Shown here one piece after another: positions 56,613-64,000 of a stretch of DNA of 64,000 nucleotides (position 1 is the first letter of the stretch; each line of letters begins with the position of its first letter). Made by a program: the position numbers and the translations under genes. This DNA is from Candidatus Kryptonium thompsonii. GTDB lineage: Bacteria; Bacteroidota; Ignavibacteria; Kryptoniales; Kryptoniaceae. The stretch covers positions 186,001 through 250,000 of the forward strand of contig LDXX01000005.1 of assembly GCA_001442925.1 (NCBI GenBank). Direction: 5' to 3'. The notes beneath the pieces were generated by a model. It made no database searches. It was not told where the DNA came from and saw only the letters and a list, made by a program, of their open reading frames with translations.

Positions 56613-56915
56613 ATGATACCTTTGTCATGGTATTTATTTTTGAGTTTGATTCTTTTCACCATCGGAGTTTTGGGCGTTCTGATAAGGAGAAATGCAATCG
56701 TCATTTTCATGTGCATTGAGTTGATGTTAAACTCTGTAAATCTTGCCCTTGTTGGATTTTCAAGCTACATCGGAAATGAAATTGGACAAATGCTTGTCTT
56801 TTTTGTGCTAGTTGTCGCAGCTGCTGAAGTTTCAGTTGGACTTGCAATTATAATCGCAATCTTTAGGAACAGACTAACTGTTAACATTGACGAGATAAAT
56901 TTACTAAAATGGTAA
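56613..56915 (+). CDS. nuoK: NADH-quinone oxidoreductase subunit K
   Basis: This 100-residue, three-helix membrane subunit is of standard length. It is homologous to MrpC, with [26 protein letters not shown] and the membrane Glu residues (here in MCIELML and [11 protein letters not shown]) that form the proton path. It lies 53 bases after nuoJ and 23 bases before nuoL. Confidence 0.95.
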   Translation: MIPLSWYLFLSLILFTIGVLGVLIRRNAIVIFMCIELMLNSVNLALVGFSSYIGNEIGQMLVFFVLVVAAAEVSVGLAIIIAIFRNRLTVNIDEINLLKW

Positions 56916-56938
56916 ATTAAAAAAAGAGGCACCTGAAA

Positions 56939-58858
56939 ATGCATAAGTATATCGGACTTGCGCTCATATTTCCACTTGTCGGTTTCATCATTAACGGTTT
57001 ATTTGGGTGGAGAATAAAGAAAGAAAAAGTAATTGGATGGTTTGGAAGTTTAACTGTTGGAGCTTCATTTATTGTTTCATTTCTTATCTACCTTGAACTT
57101 GTTAGGTTGCCATTTTACGAACGAAAATTTATTGTTGAATATTTCTCCTGGATAAAGACAGGTGGATTAGATATTTCCTTCTCGTATCTTGTGGATCCTC
57201 TTTCAATTTTAATGGCTATGGTTGTCACTGGCGTTGGTTTCTTGATTCATATTTATTCAATTGGATACATGCATGGCGATAGGGGCTTTGCAAGATTTTT
57301 TGCGTATTTGAACCTTTTCATATTTATGATGCTAACACTTGTTCTAGCTGATAATTACCTGCTTATGTTCCTTGGATGGGAAGGGGTTGGGTTATGTTCC
57401 TACCTTTTGATTGGATTTTGGTATGATAAACCTTTTGAAAAAATGACGACAAGCGATGCGGGGAGAAAGGCATTCATAGTAAACAGAATTGGGGATTTTG
57501 GGTTTTTAATCGGTTTGTTTTTAATGTATAAATATTTCGGCAGTTTAAACTTCAATACTGTTTTTTCAATTGCGAATAAACTTCAAGTTGGGGATTCAAC
57601 CGTTTTTTGGATAACTTTGCTTTTATTTGTTGGAGCCACTGGAAAATCGGCTCAAATTCCGCTTTATGTCTGGCTTCCCGATGCGATGGCTGGTCCAACT
57701 CCCGTAAGTGCATTGATTCACGCTGCTACGATGGTAACTGCTGGAGTTTATATGATTGCAAGGTCATCAGTTTTATATGCTCTTGCGCCAACGACGATGG
57801 AAATCGTAGCCATAATAGGTGCATTGACCGCTGTTTACGCAGCTTCAATGGGACTTGTTCAAAATGGTATTAAAAAGGTTCTCGCCTATTCGACGATAAG
57901 TCAGCTTGGATATATGTTCTTAGCAATGGGTGTTGGAGCATTTTCCGCTGGAATATTTCACTTGACAACTCATGCGTTTTTTAAAGCTCTTCTATTCTTG
58001 GGAGCAGGTGCAGTGATGCATGCACTTGATAATGAAGAAGACATTCAAAAGATGGGCGGATTAAAAGCTCATCTGCCAATAACTTATAAAACCTTCTTTA
58101 TTGCGTCGCTTGCGATTGCAGGAATTCCGCCACTTTCTGGATTTTTCAGCAAAGATGAAATTTTGTGGGGTGCTTATTCTCAAGGTTCGTTCTGGTTATG
58201 GCTCCTTGGAGCAATTGGTGCTTTTATGACAGCGTTTTATATGTTTAGGCTTGTTGCGCTTGTCTTTGAAACACCACCAAGATATGGGGCAAAGCATCCC
58301 CACGAAGCTCCAAAGGTTATGACATTACCTTTGATAGTTTTAGGCTTTTTCTCAGTAACCGCTGGATTTATTGGAATTCCTGAGTCTTTCGGTTTGAAAA
58401 ATTTATTCCATCATTGGCTTGAGCCTGCATTTGAAGATGCAAATGCAAAACTAATACTTGAATCTACTCATTCAACTTCCACAGAATTCATGCTTATGTT
58501 TATTTCAGTATTGATAAGCGTGGGTGGGATATTGCTTGCAAGATATTTATATCTCAAACGAATGAATATAGTTGCGAAATTAACGCAAACTTTTTCAGGC
58601 GTCTACAAATTGGTTTACAATAAATATTATGTTGATGAGATATATGACACAATTGTCGTCAAACCTATAAAATGGGGAAGCGAAAAATTGCTGTGGAGAT
58701 TTTTTGATGTCAAAGTTATTGATGGCATAGTCAATGGAAGTGCGAGGGTTACATCAATTGTAAGTTCGGTAGTTCGCTTTGTTCAAAATGGAATCGTTCA
58801 ATTTTACGCTGTTGTCTTTTTGATTGGGATTTTAATTATCTTGTGGATCATCTTCTGA
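56939..58858 (+). CDS. nuoL: NADH-quinone oxidoreductase subunit L
   Basis: This 639-residue antiporter-like proton-pumping subunit of complex I has about 16 helices. Typical features are LSILMAMVVTGVGFLIHIYSIGYM, FLGWEGVGLCSYLLIGFW, AQIPLYVWLPDAMAGPTPVSALIHAATMVTAGVY and the broken-helix region LAYSTISQLGYMFLAMGVGA. The C-terminal lateral helix region is present (about 540-620). It follows nuoK by 23 bases in the same operon. Confidence 0.96.
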   Translation: MHKYIGLALIFPLVGFIINGLFGWRIKKEKVIGWFGSLTVGASFIVSFLIYLELVRLPFYERKFIVEYFSWIKTGGLDISFSYLVDPLSILMAMVVTGVGFLIHIYSIGYMHGDRGFARFFAYLNLFIFMMLTLVLADNYLLMFLGWEGVGLCSYLLIGFWYDKPFEKMTTSDAGRKAFIVNRIGDFGFLIGLFLMYKYFGSLNFNTVFSIANKLQVGDSTVFWITLLLFVGATGKSAQIPLYVWLPDAMAGPTPVSALIHAATMVTAGVYMIARSSVLYALAPTTMEIVAIIGALTAVYAASMGLVQNGIKKVLAYSTISQLGYMFLAMGVGAFSAGIFHLTTHAFFKALLFLGAGAVMHALDNEEDIQKMGGLKAHLPITYKTFFIASLAIAGIPPLSGFFSKDEILWGAYSQGSFWLWLLGAIGAFMTAFYMFRLVALVFETPPRYGAKHPHEAPKVMTLPLIVLGFFSVTAGFIGIPESFGLKNLFHHWLEPAFEDANAKLILESTHSTSTEFMLMFISVLISVGGILLARYLYLKRMNIVAKLTQTFSGVYKLVYNKYYVDEIYDTIVVKPIKWGSEKLLWRFFDVKVIDGIVNGSARVTSIVSSVVRFVQNGIVQFYAVVFLIGILIILWIIF

Positions 58859-58881
58859 ACAAAAATTAAAGAGATTGAAAA

Positions 58882-60420
58882 ATGGAGTGGCTTCAAAAAC
58901 ATATCTTAACTACGATAATCTTCCTACCACTTGTCGGCGCACTTGTGATTTCACTTATAAATAGCGAAAGAAAAAATTTGATAAAATTTCTTGGGCTCTT
59001 TTTCTCAACCTTAACCTTTGCTCTCTCTGCGTATGTTTTTCTAAAATATGAACCACAAAAGACAGGATTTCAATTTGTCGAGATTTACCCTTGGATCCGT
59101 TCCCTTGATATTTCCTATAAAATTGGAATTGACGGAATTTCACTTTTGCTTCTTGTTTTAACCACATTCTTAACACCTGTTGGATTACTTGCTACATGGG
59201 GCTCCGTCGATAAAAGGGTAAAAGGTTATGTTATCATGTTTCTTTTGCTTGAAACGGGGATGAATGGTGTTTTTTGCGCTCTTGATACTTTTCTCTTCTA
59301 CATCTTCTGGGAAACGATGTTGATTCCGATGTACTTTATAATTGGAATATGGGGCGGTGAAAACAGAATTTACGCAGCTGTTAAGTTTGTAATTTATACC
59401 ATGGTTGGAAGTTTGCTTATGCTTGTTGCAATTATAGCTCTTGGAAATTTTGCAAGCCAGCTAAATGGCCAATTTACTGGGGATCTCGAAAAGTTATATG
59501 AAGTTGCGCCAAAGGTTGCTTTGAACGCACAAATTTTGATGTTCCTTGCCTTCACCTTAAGCTTTGCTATAAAAGTTCCGCTCTTCCCGTTTCACACATG
59601 GCTTCCAGATGCACATGTTGAGGCACCGACTGCTGGAAGTGTAATACTTGCCGGCGTTCTTTTGAAAATGGGAACTTACGGAATTTTGAGATTCTCAATT
59701 CCACTTTTCCCTGAGGCAACCTTCATCTTTTTACCTTACATTGCCGTTTTAGCTGTCATTGGGATAATTTACGGTGCACTTGTTTCCTTCGTTCAACCTG
59801 ATTTAAAAAAGCTTGTTGCTTATTCTTCCGTTAGCCATCTTGGCTTTGTTGTGCTTGGGTTAATGGGGTTAACAATCGAAAGCGTACAAGGTGGATTAAT
59901 TCAAATGGTCAATCATGGATTATCAACAGGTGCTTTATTTATGCTTGTTGGGATGATTTACGATAGGCGTCATACGAGGATGATTGAAGAATTCGGTGGT
60001 CTTGCCCGTGTAACACCTGTTTATGCAACATTTTTTATGATAGTTGCGCTTTCATCGCTTGGCTTGCCAGGGCTGAATGGTTTTGTCGGTGAGTTTTTAA
60101 TCTTGCTTGGCTCTTTCAAATCGAAATTTTTGGGCACAACTGCATTTTCAATTTTAGCAGCAAGCGGTGTGATTTTAGCTGCGGTTTATCTTCTCACTGC
60201 ATATCAAAGGATATTCTTTGGGAAAGTGACAAAGCCTGAAAATCAAAACATAAAAGATTTAAATCTTCGAGAAATTGTCTCACTTGCTTTTGTGTTAATT
60301 TTTATAGTATGGATTGGAATTTATCCGAATACCTTTTTGAAGAAATCGGAACCAAGTGTGAAAAAAGTTGTCGAACAAATGGAAAAATATCGCTCGGGAA
60401 TTTTTAGAGCGCAAAAGTGA
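58882..60420 (+). CDS. nuoM: NADH-quinone oxidoreductase subunit M
   Basis: This 512-residue antiporter-like proton-pumping subunit has 14 helices. Motifs are IDGISLLLLVLTTFLTPVGLLATW, FYIFWETMLIPMYFIIGIWGG (key Glu), FAIKVPLFPFHTWLPDAHVEAPTAGSVILAGVLLKMGTYG and KKLVAYSSVSHLGFVVLGLMG. It is of normal length and lies 23 bases after nuoL. It is followed by a NhaD-like antiporter gene rather than directly by nuoN. Confidence 0.96.
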   Translation: MEWLQKHILTTIIFLPLVGALVISLINSERKNLIKFLGLFFSTLTFALSAYVFLKYEPQKTGFQFVEIYPWIRSLDISYKIGIDGISLLLLVLTTFLTPVGLLATWGSVDKRVKGYVIMFLLLETGMNGVFCALDTFLFYIFWETMLIPMYFIIGIWGGENRIYAAVKFVIYTMVGSLLMLVAIIALGNFASQLNGQFTGDLEKLYEVAPKVALNAQILMFLAFTLSFAIKVPLFPFHTWLPDAHVEAPTAGSVILAGVLLKMGTYGILRFSIPLFPEATFIFLPYIAVLAVIGIIYGALVSFVQPDLKKLVAYSSVSHLGFVVLGLMGLTIESVQGGLIQMVNHGLSTGALFMLVGMIYDRRHTRMIEEFGGLARVTPVYATFFMIVALSSLGLPGLNGFVGEFLILLGSFKSKFLGTTAFSILAASGVILAAVYLLTAYQRIFFGKVTKPENQNIKDLNLREIVSLAFVLIFIVWIGIYPNTFLKKSEPSVKKVVEQMEKYRSGIFRAQK

Positions 60421-60460
60421 AAAAATTAAACCGAAATTTGAAATAAATTAAGGGTGATAA

Positions 60461-61879
60461 ATGAAAAAAATAATTTTCGGAAGCTTAATCACTCTAATTT
60501 TGCTGTTCTTTCAAGTGTCGGATGCTTTTGCGATAGAATATGAGATTCTTCCGGTTAATCCGGTGATGATAACACCCTTTATCTTACTTCTCCTTGCCAT
60601 TGCTGTGATGCCATTTATAAATCGTCATTGGTGGGAGCATAATTACCCGTTTGTTTCCTTTGCCCTTGGTGCTGTCACAGTGATTTATTACTTCTTCATT
60701 CTGAAAAATGCCCCAAGGATGTTGCATACAGCAATTGAATATTTTAGTTTTATCTCGTTGATTGGGTCACTTTTTGTTGTTGCTGGTGGGATTCACATAA
60801 GGGTTAAGGGTAGATCAACTCCGCTTGCAAATGTTATATTGCTTGGGATTGGTTCTGTCATATCGAACCTTCTTGGGACGACAGGTGCGTCAATGGTGTT
60901 GATAAGACCTTACATCAGATTGAACAAGTATAGAATTTCAGGATATCATATTGTTTTCTTTATTTTCATTGTTTCAAACATTGGTGGGATGTTGACGCCA
61001 ATAGGTGATCCCCCACTCTTCCTTGGCTATCTTAAAGGTATACCGTTCTTCTGGGTGATAACGAAGGTTTGGCATATTTGGTTGATATCAGTTGGAACTA
61101 TTTTACTTATATTTTTTCTCATTGACAGGCACCATTATAAAAAGTTGCCGGATGTGATGGAAAAGGAAATTGAGACGAAAGGTGAAGAAGCTGTTGTGGA
61201 GGGTTTACACAATGTTATATTTCTTGCGATAATTCTTGGTGCGGTTTTTCTTAAGGAACCAATCCGGGAGACTATAATGATTGGTTCTGCGATAGCGAGT
61301 TATCTTACGACCAAGAAAGAGATTCACGAACGAAATGATTTTAACTTTATTCCGATAAAGGAGGTAGCGATTCTGTTTGCGGGTATCTTTGCAACTATGG
61401 TTCCCGCTCTCGATTGGCTTGAGTTGAACGCAGAAAAACTTGGAATCACACATCCCGGACAATTTTTCTGGGGCACTGGGATTTTGTCGGGTTTTCTTGA
61501 TAATGCACCAACCTATCTAAACTTTTTAAGTGCAGCTTTTGGGCTTCATGGTTTAAGCGTCGATAACCCACTTCACATGAAGGCTATGCTTGGTATGCTC
61601 TCACCTAATGACTTGAGCCATTTACATATTTTACATAATTCAAATGTCTTCCCAGTAACACCTGAATCTTGGAAATATATACAAGCAATATCGGTCGGTG
61701 CTGTTATCTTCGGTGCAATGACTTATATCGGCAATGGTCCGAACTTTATGGTCAAATCAATTGCTGAGCAAGCACATGTTAAAATGCCAAGCTTTTTCGG
61801 TTATATGATTAAATATTCAATTCCAATTCTGTTGCCCATTTACACACTTATATGGTTTATTTTCTTTAGGACATTTTGA
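60461..61879 (+). CDS. NhaD-like Na+/H+ antiporter (ion transporter superfamily)
   Basis: This 472-residue inner-membrane protein has about 12 helices and a possible cleavable N-terminal segment (VSDAFAIEYE). It belongs to the IT/NhaD group: VISNLLGTTGASMVLIRPYIRLNK, IVSNIGGMLTPIGDPPLFLGYLKGIPFFW and GFLDNAPTYLNFLSAAFG. The last two are the two family signatures, each with a conserved acidic residue. NhaD members exchange cytoplasmic Na+ for H+. The position between nuoM and nuoN suggests it is expressed with complex I and couples Na+ extrusion to respiration. A carboxylate or citrate transporter function is the alternative. Confidence 0.82.
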   Translation: MKKIIFGSLITLILLFFQVSDAFAIEYEILPVNPVMITPFILLLLAIAVMPFINRHWWEHNYPFVSFALGAVTVIYYFFILKNAPRMLHTAIEYFSFISLIGSLFVVAGGIHIRVKGRSTPLANVILLGIGSVISNLLGTTGASMVLIRPYIRLNKYRISGYHIVFFIFIVSNIGGMLTPIGDPPLFLGYLKGIPFFWVITKVWHIWLISVGTILLIFFLIDRHHYKKLPDVMEKEIETKGEEAVVEGLHNVIFLAIILGAVFLKEPIRETIMIGSAIASYLTTKKEIHERNDFNFIPIKEVAILFAGIFATMVPALDWLELNAEKLGITHPGQFFWGTGILSGFLDNAPTYLNFLSAAFGLHGLSVDNPLHMKAMLGMLSPNDLSHLHILHNSNVFPVTPESWKYIQAISVGAVIFGAMTYIGNGPNFMVKSIAEQAHVKMPSFFGYMIKYSIPILLPIYTLIWFIFFRTF

Positions 61880-61921
61880 AATAGCACTTTGTCTTAACAT
61901 AAAAATAAAGGCAAATTTGAC

Positions 61922-63358
61922 ATGAACTTTTACAACGACCTACTTGGCATATCGCCGGTTTTAATTGTCTCATTAGCTGGCTTGATCGTTGTGATTTTAG
62001 AAGCACTTTTCAAAAAAGGTGAAACGATAAGTTATTTTTTAAGCATAATTTCACTTATTTTAGCGGGGCTTTTTGCTATCTACACTTATTCAATGTATTC
62101 GACAGCTTTTAATGGGATGGTTGCGGTTGGAGGATATGCGAGTTTTTTCAACTTTATTTTCTGCGTTGGTGCTTTACTCACAATTTTACTTTCAAAAGAT
62201 TATCTTGCTAAGAGAAACATAAATTATGGTGAGTTCTATATACTTGTTTTGTTTGCGACTGCTGGCATGATGTTTCTTGCATCGGGTGTTGATCTTATCA
62301 TAACTTTCCTTGGAATTGAACTTATGTCCATTTCCCTTTATGTTCTTGCAGCTTTTGCCAGGACAGATCCGAAATCAAATGAGGCTGGTTTAAAATATCT
62401 TCTGCTTGGGGCGTTTGCGACTGGATTTTTGCTTTTCGGGATTGCGTTTATTTATGGGAGCACAACAACAACCAATTTAAAAGTTATATCCGCGAATTTC
62501 CAAAATTATCAAAATGATTTCCTCTTTTGGCTCGGGGTTGGACTCTTGCTTGTGGGATTTTCATTCAAGGTTGCAGCTGTGCCATTTCATATGTGGGCAC
62601 CCGATGTTTATGAAGGAGCTCCAACGCCAGCAAGTGGTTTTATGTCAGCAGTTTCAAAGTCAGCTGCATTTGGCGCCTTTGTTTTAGTTTTCATATTTGG
62701 CTTCAATGGCACGAATGAACAAGTAAGATATGCGATAGCTATCATTTCCGTTTTATCAATGGCTCTTGGAAATATAATAGCACTCTCACAAACCAATATT
62801 AAAAGAATGCTCGCCTATTCAAGTATAGCTCACGCTGGATATATCCTAATTGGGCTCGCCTCAGCAAATGAACTCGGGAAACAAGGGGTTCTTTACTATT
62901 CTTTAGCTTACATTCTGATGCAAGTTGGAGCCTTTGGGGTTGTTTCCATCGTTGAAAGAGAGGAAAACAAAGCACTTAATATAAATGATTACGCTGGGCT
63001 TGGGCATAGGAAACCTTTGATTGGCGTTTTGATGTCCATTTTCATGTTTTCATTAACAGGTTTTCCACCCTTTGCTGGATTCGTCGGAAAGTATTATCTT
63101 TTCGCATCAGCTGTACAAGCTAAAATGACTTGGCTTGCAGTGGCTGGAGTATTGGCAACGCTTGTATCAGTTTATTATTACCTGAATGTTGTGATAAATA
63201 TGTATCTTAAAGAACAGCCAGCAGAAGTTTTAAATAATCCTGAGCAAGAAAAAATTTCTATTTCAAGTGCTTTTGCGGTTTTAATCTCAGCAATTGGTAT
63301 ATTTATCATAGGAATTTTGCCGACCCTAGTGACGAGGTATTTTGAGAAGTTGTTTTAA
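61922..63358 (+). CDS. nuoN: NADH-quinone oxidoreductase subunit N
   Basis: This 478-residue antiporter-like proton-pumping subunit has 14 helices. Motifs are FLGIELMSISLYVLAAFARTDPKSNEAGLKYLLLGAFATGFLLFG, FKVAAVPFHMWAPDVYEGAPTPASGFMSAVSKSAAFGAF and NIKRMLAYSSIAHAGYILIGL. It is the last nuo gene here, 42 bases after the antiporter gene. The hydrate-repair gene follows 26 bases later, perhaps in the same transcript. Confidence 0.96.
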   Translation: MNFYNDLLGISPVLIVSLAGLIVVILEALFKKGETISYFLSIISLILAGLFAIYTYSMYSTAFNGMVAVGGYASFFNFIFCVGALLTILLSKDYLAKRNINYGEFYILVLFATAGMMFLASGVDLIITFLGIELMSISLYVLAAFARTDPKSNEAGLKYLLLGAFATGFLLFGIAFIYGSTTTTNLKVISANFQNYQNDFLFWLGVGLLLVGFSFKVAAVPFHMWAPDVYEGAPTPASGFMSAVSKSAAFGAFVLVFIFGFNGTNEQVRYAIAIISVLSMALGNIIALSQTNIKRMLAYSSIAHAGYILIGLASANELGKQGVLYYSLAYILMQVGAFGVVSIVEREENKALNINDYAGLGHRKPLIGVLMSIFMFSLTGFPPFAGFVGKYYLFASAVQAKMTWLAVAGVLATLVSVYYYLNVVINMYLKEQPAEVLNNPEQEKISISSAFAVLISAIGIFIIGILPTLVTRYFEKLF

Positions 63359-63384
63359 TATAAATTAATCTTTTGGCGAAATTT

Positions 63385-64000
63385 ATGCTTTTAGTTGCAA
63401 CCCCTGAAGAAATGAGGAAATGCGATAGTTATGCGATAGATAACCTTGGGATTCCGGGGCTTTTGTTGATGGAAAATGCGTCACAGGGTGTGATACAGTC
63501 GATTTTAATGAAGTATGGCAATGTAAATGGAAAGAAAATTTTCGTTTTTTGTGGCGGGGGAAACAATGGTGGTGATGGTTTAGCCGTAGCCAGAAAACTT
63601 TTCGGAATGAAGGCTGATGTATATGTCTTCTTACTTGTTGAACCAGATAAATTGCGTGGCGACGCTCGAACAAATTACGAAATTGCGCTCAAAATTCATG
63701 AAAAGAAAGGCAAAGCAGGAATATTTGAGATTATAACTTTGAGCGATGTAAAAGAACTCGATAAATATCCCAAGCCTGATCTTGTAATTGATGCTATATT
63801 TGGAACTGGATTTAAAGGAAAGGTGGAAGGTTTGTTTTATGATGTGATAAGTTGGATAAATTCAACGCGCGCTTATACGGTTTCAATTGATATTCCATCT
63901 GGTTTGAACGGTGACACTGGAGAAGTTGAAAATATCGCGGTGAGGGCTGACCTTACTGCAACTATGGGGCTTCCCAAGACTGGACTTATGTTAAACATGG
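63385..64000 (+). CDS. nnr: NAD(P)H-hydrate epimerase (probably bifunctional with dehydratase), 5' part
   Basis: About 205 residues are present and the gene continues past the window end. The YjeF N-terminal epimerase domain is clear: PEEMRKCDSYAIDNLGIPGLLLMENA, VFCGGGNNGGDGLAVARKL, DLVIDAIFGTGFKG and SIDIPSGLNGDTGE (catalytic Asp). The enzyme inverts S- and R-forms of damaged NAD(P)H hydrate. In most bacteria a C-terminal ADP/ATP-dependent dehydratase domain is fused, which cannot be seen here. Its place after complex I genes fits an NADH-repair role. Confidence 0.92.
   Translation, partial: MLLVATPEEMRKCDSYAIDNLGIPGLLLMENASQGVIQSILMKYGNVNGKKIFVFCGGGNNGGDGLAVARKLFGMKADVYVFLLVEPDKLRGDARTNYEIALKIHEKKGKAGIFEIITLSDVKELDKYPKPDLVIDAIFGTGFKGKVEGLFYDVISWINSTRAYTVSIDIPSGLNGDTGEVENIAVRADLTATMGLPKTGLMLNM

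Noticed and set aside
57607-57873. 88-codon frame within nuoL rich in Cys and Ser
   Set aside because: It is a shifted reading of a conserved nuoL segment.
1-64000. CRISPR arrays, insertion sequences and prophage genes
   Set aside because: No regularly spaced repeats, transposase, integrase or phage structural genes were seen on either strand.

Overview
The window reads as a piece of a low-GC chromosome from the Bacteroidetes/Chlorobi/Ignavibacteria (FCB) group. The evidence is a full-length SprA-type type IX secretion translocon (19613-26206), a secreted protein with a type IX C-terminal sorting tail (4128-6611), a GWxTD-domain protein, a DUF3108 protein, RND/TolC efflux and NADH-dehydrogenase membrane subunits. 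Within that group it most resembles Ignavibacteria or Candidatus Kryptonia. That placement is an inference from family content; no marker-gene comparison was possible.

Layout. 1-7765 is mostly minus strand: a truncated secreted protein, a LacI-family repressor with two identical operator-like sites around its own start, a NagX-like acyltransferase, a three-gene overlapping unit ending in a secreted phosphodiester glycosidase, and butyrate kinase. 7859-16643 is a signalling block: a 1158-residue Ser/Thr kinase-NTPase-TPR protein, overlapped by a sigma-54 activator whose receiver domain has lost its phosphorylation residues. These are followed by a clear -24/-12 sigma-54 promoter with an upstream palindrome, a roughly 500-base non-coding leader, a lipoprotein, a TPR protein, a terminator, and a GAF histidine kinase. 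16696-19422 (minus) is ftsE, a methyltransferase and an M24 peptidase. 19613-28374 carries sprA, pyruvate kinase and queC. uvrA (minus) and an RND efflux operon (MFP, permease, TolC-type) follow.

37073-37165 is tRNA-Ser(CGA). Directly behind it lies an island of about 6.4 kb: a decayed XRE regulator, a type III restriction-modification pair (mod, res) and, between them, an AlbA_2/Schlafen-type protein split by a -1 frame change exactly at an A_AAA_AAG slippery sequence. No integrase or transposase is visible.

43839-54055 is housekeeping and envelope genes: a YbaK deacylase, an MltD-like transglycosylase, a family 9 glycosyltransferase, DUF3108, a deoxyhypusine-synthase-like protein, a CPBP protease, a zinc-ribbon protein, cdsA, rimO and a GWxTD protein, with a 34-codon basic mini-ORF tightly fitted between the last two. 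54052-55884 (minus) is a TonB-receptor-like barrel. 56047-63358 encodes nuoJ, nuoK, nuoL, nuoM, a NhaD-like Na+/H+ antiporter and nuoN, without nuoA-I. The window ends inside an NAD(P)H-hydrate repair enzyme gene.

The best candidates for undescribed biology are the kinase/pseudo-receiver activator/sigma-54 module at 7859-15318 and the type III restriction island with its putatively frameshifted AlbA_2 subunit at 37263-43604.
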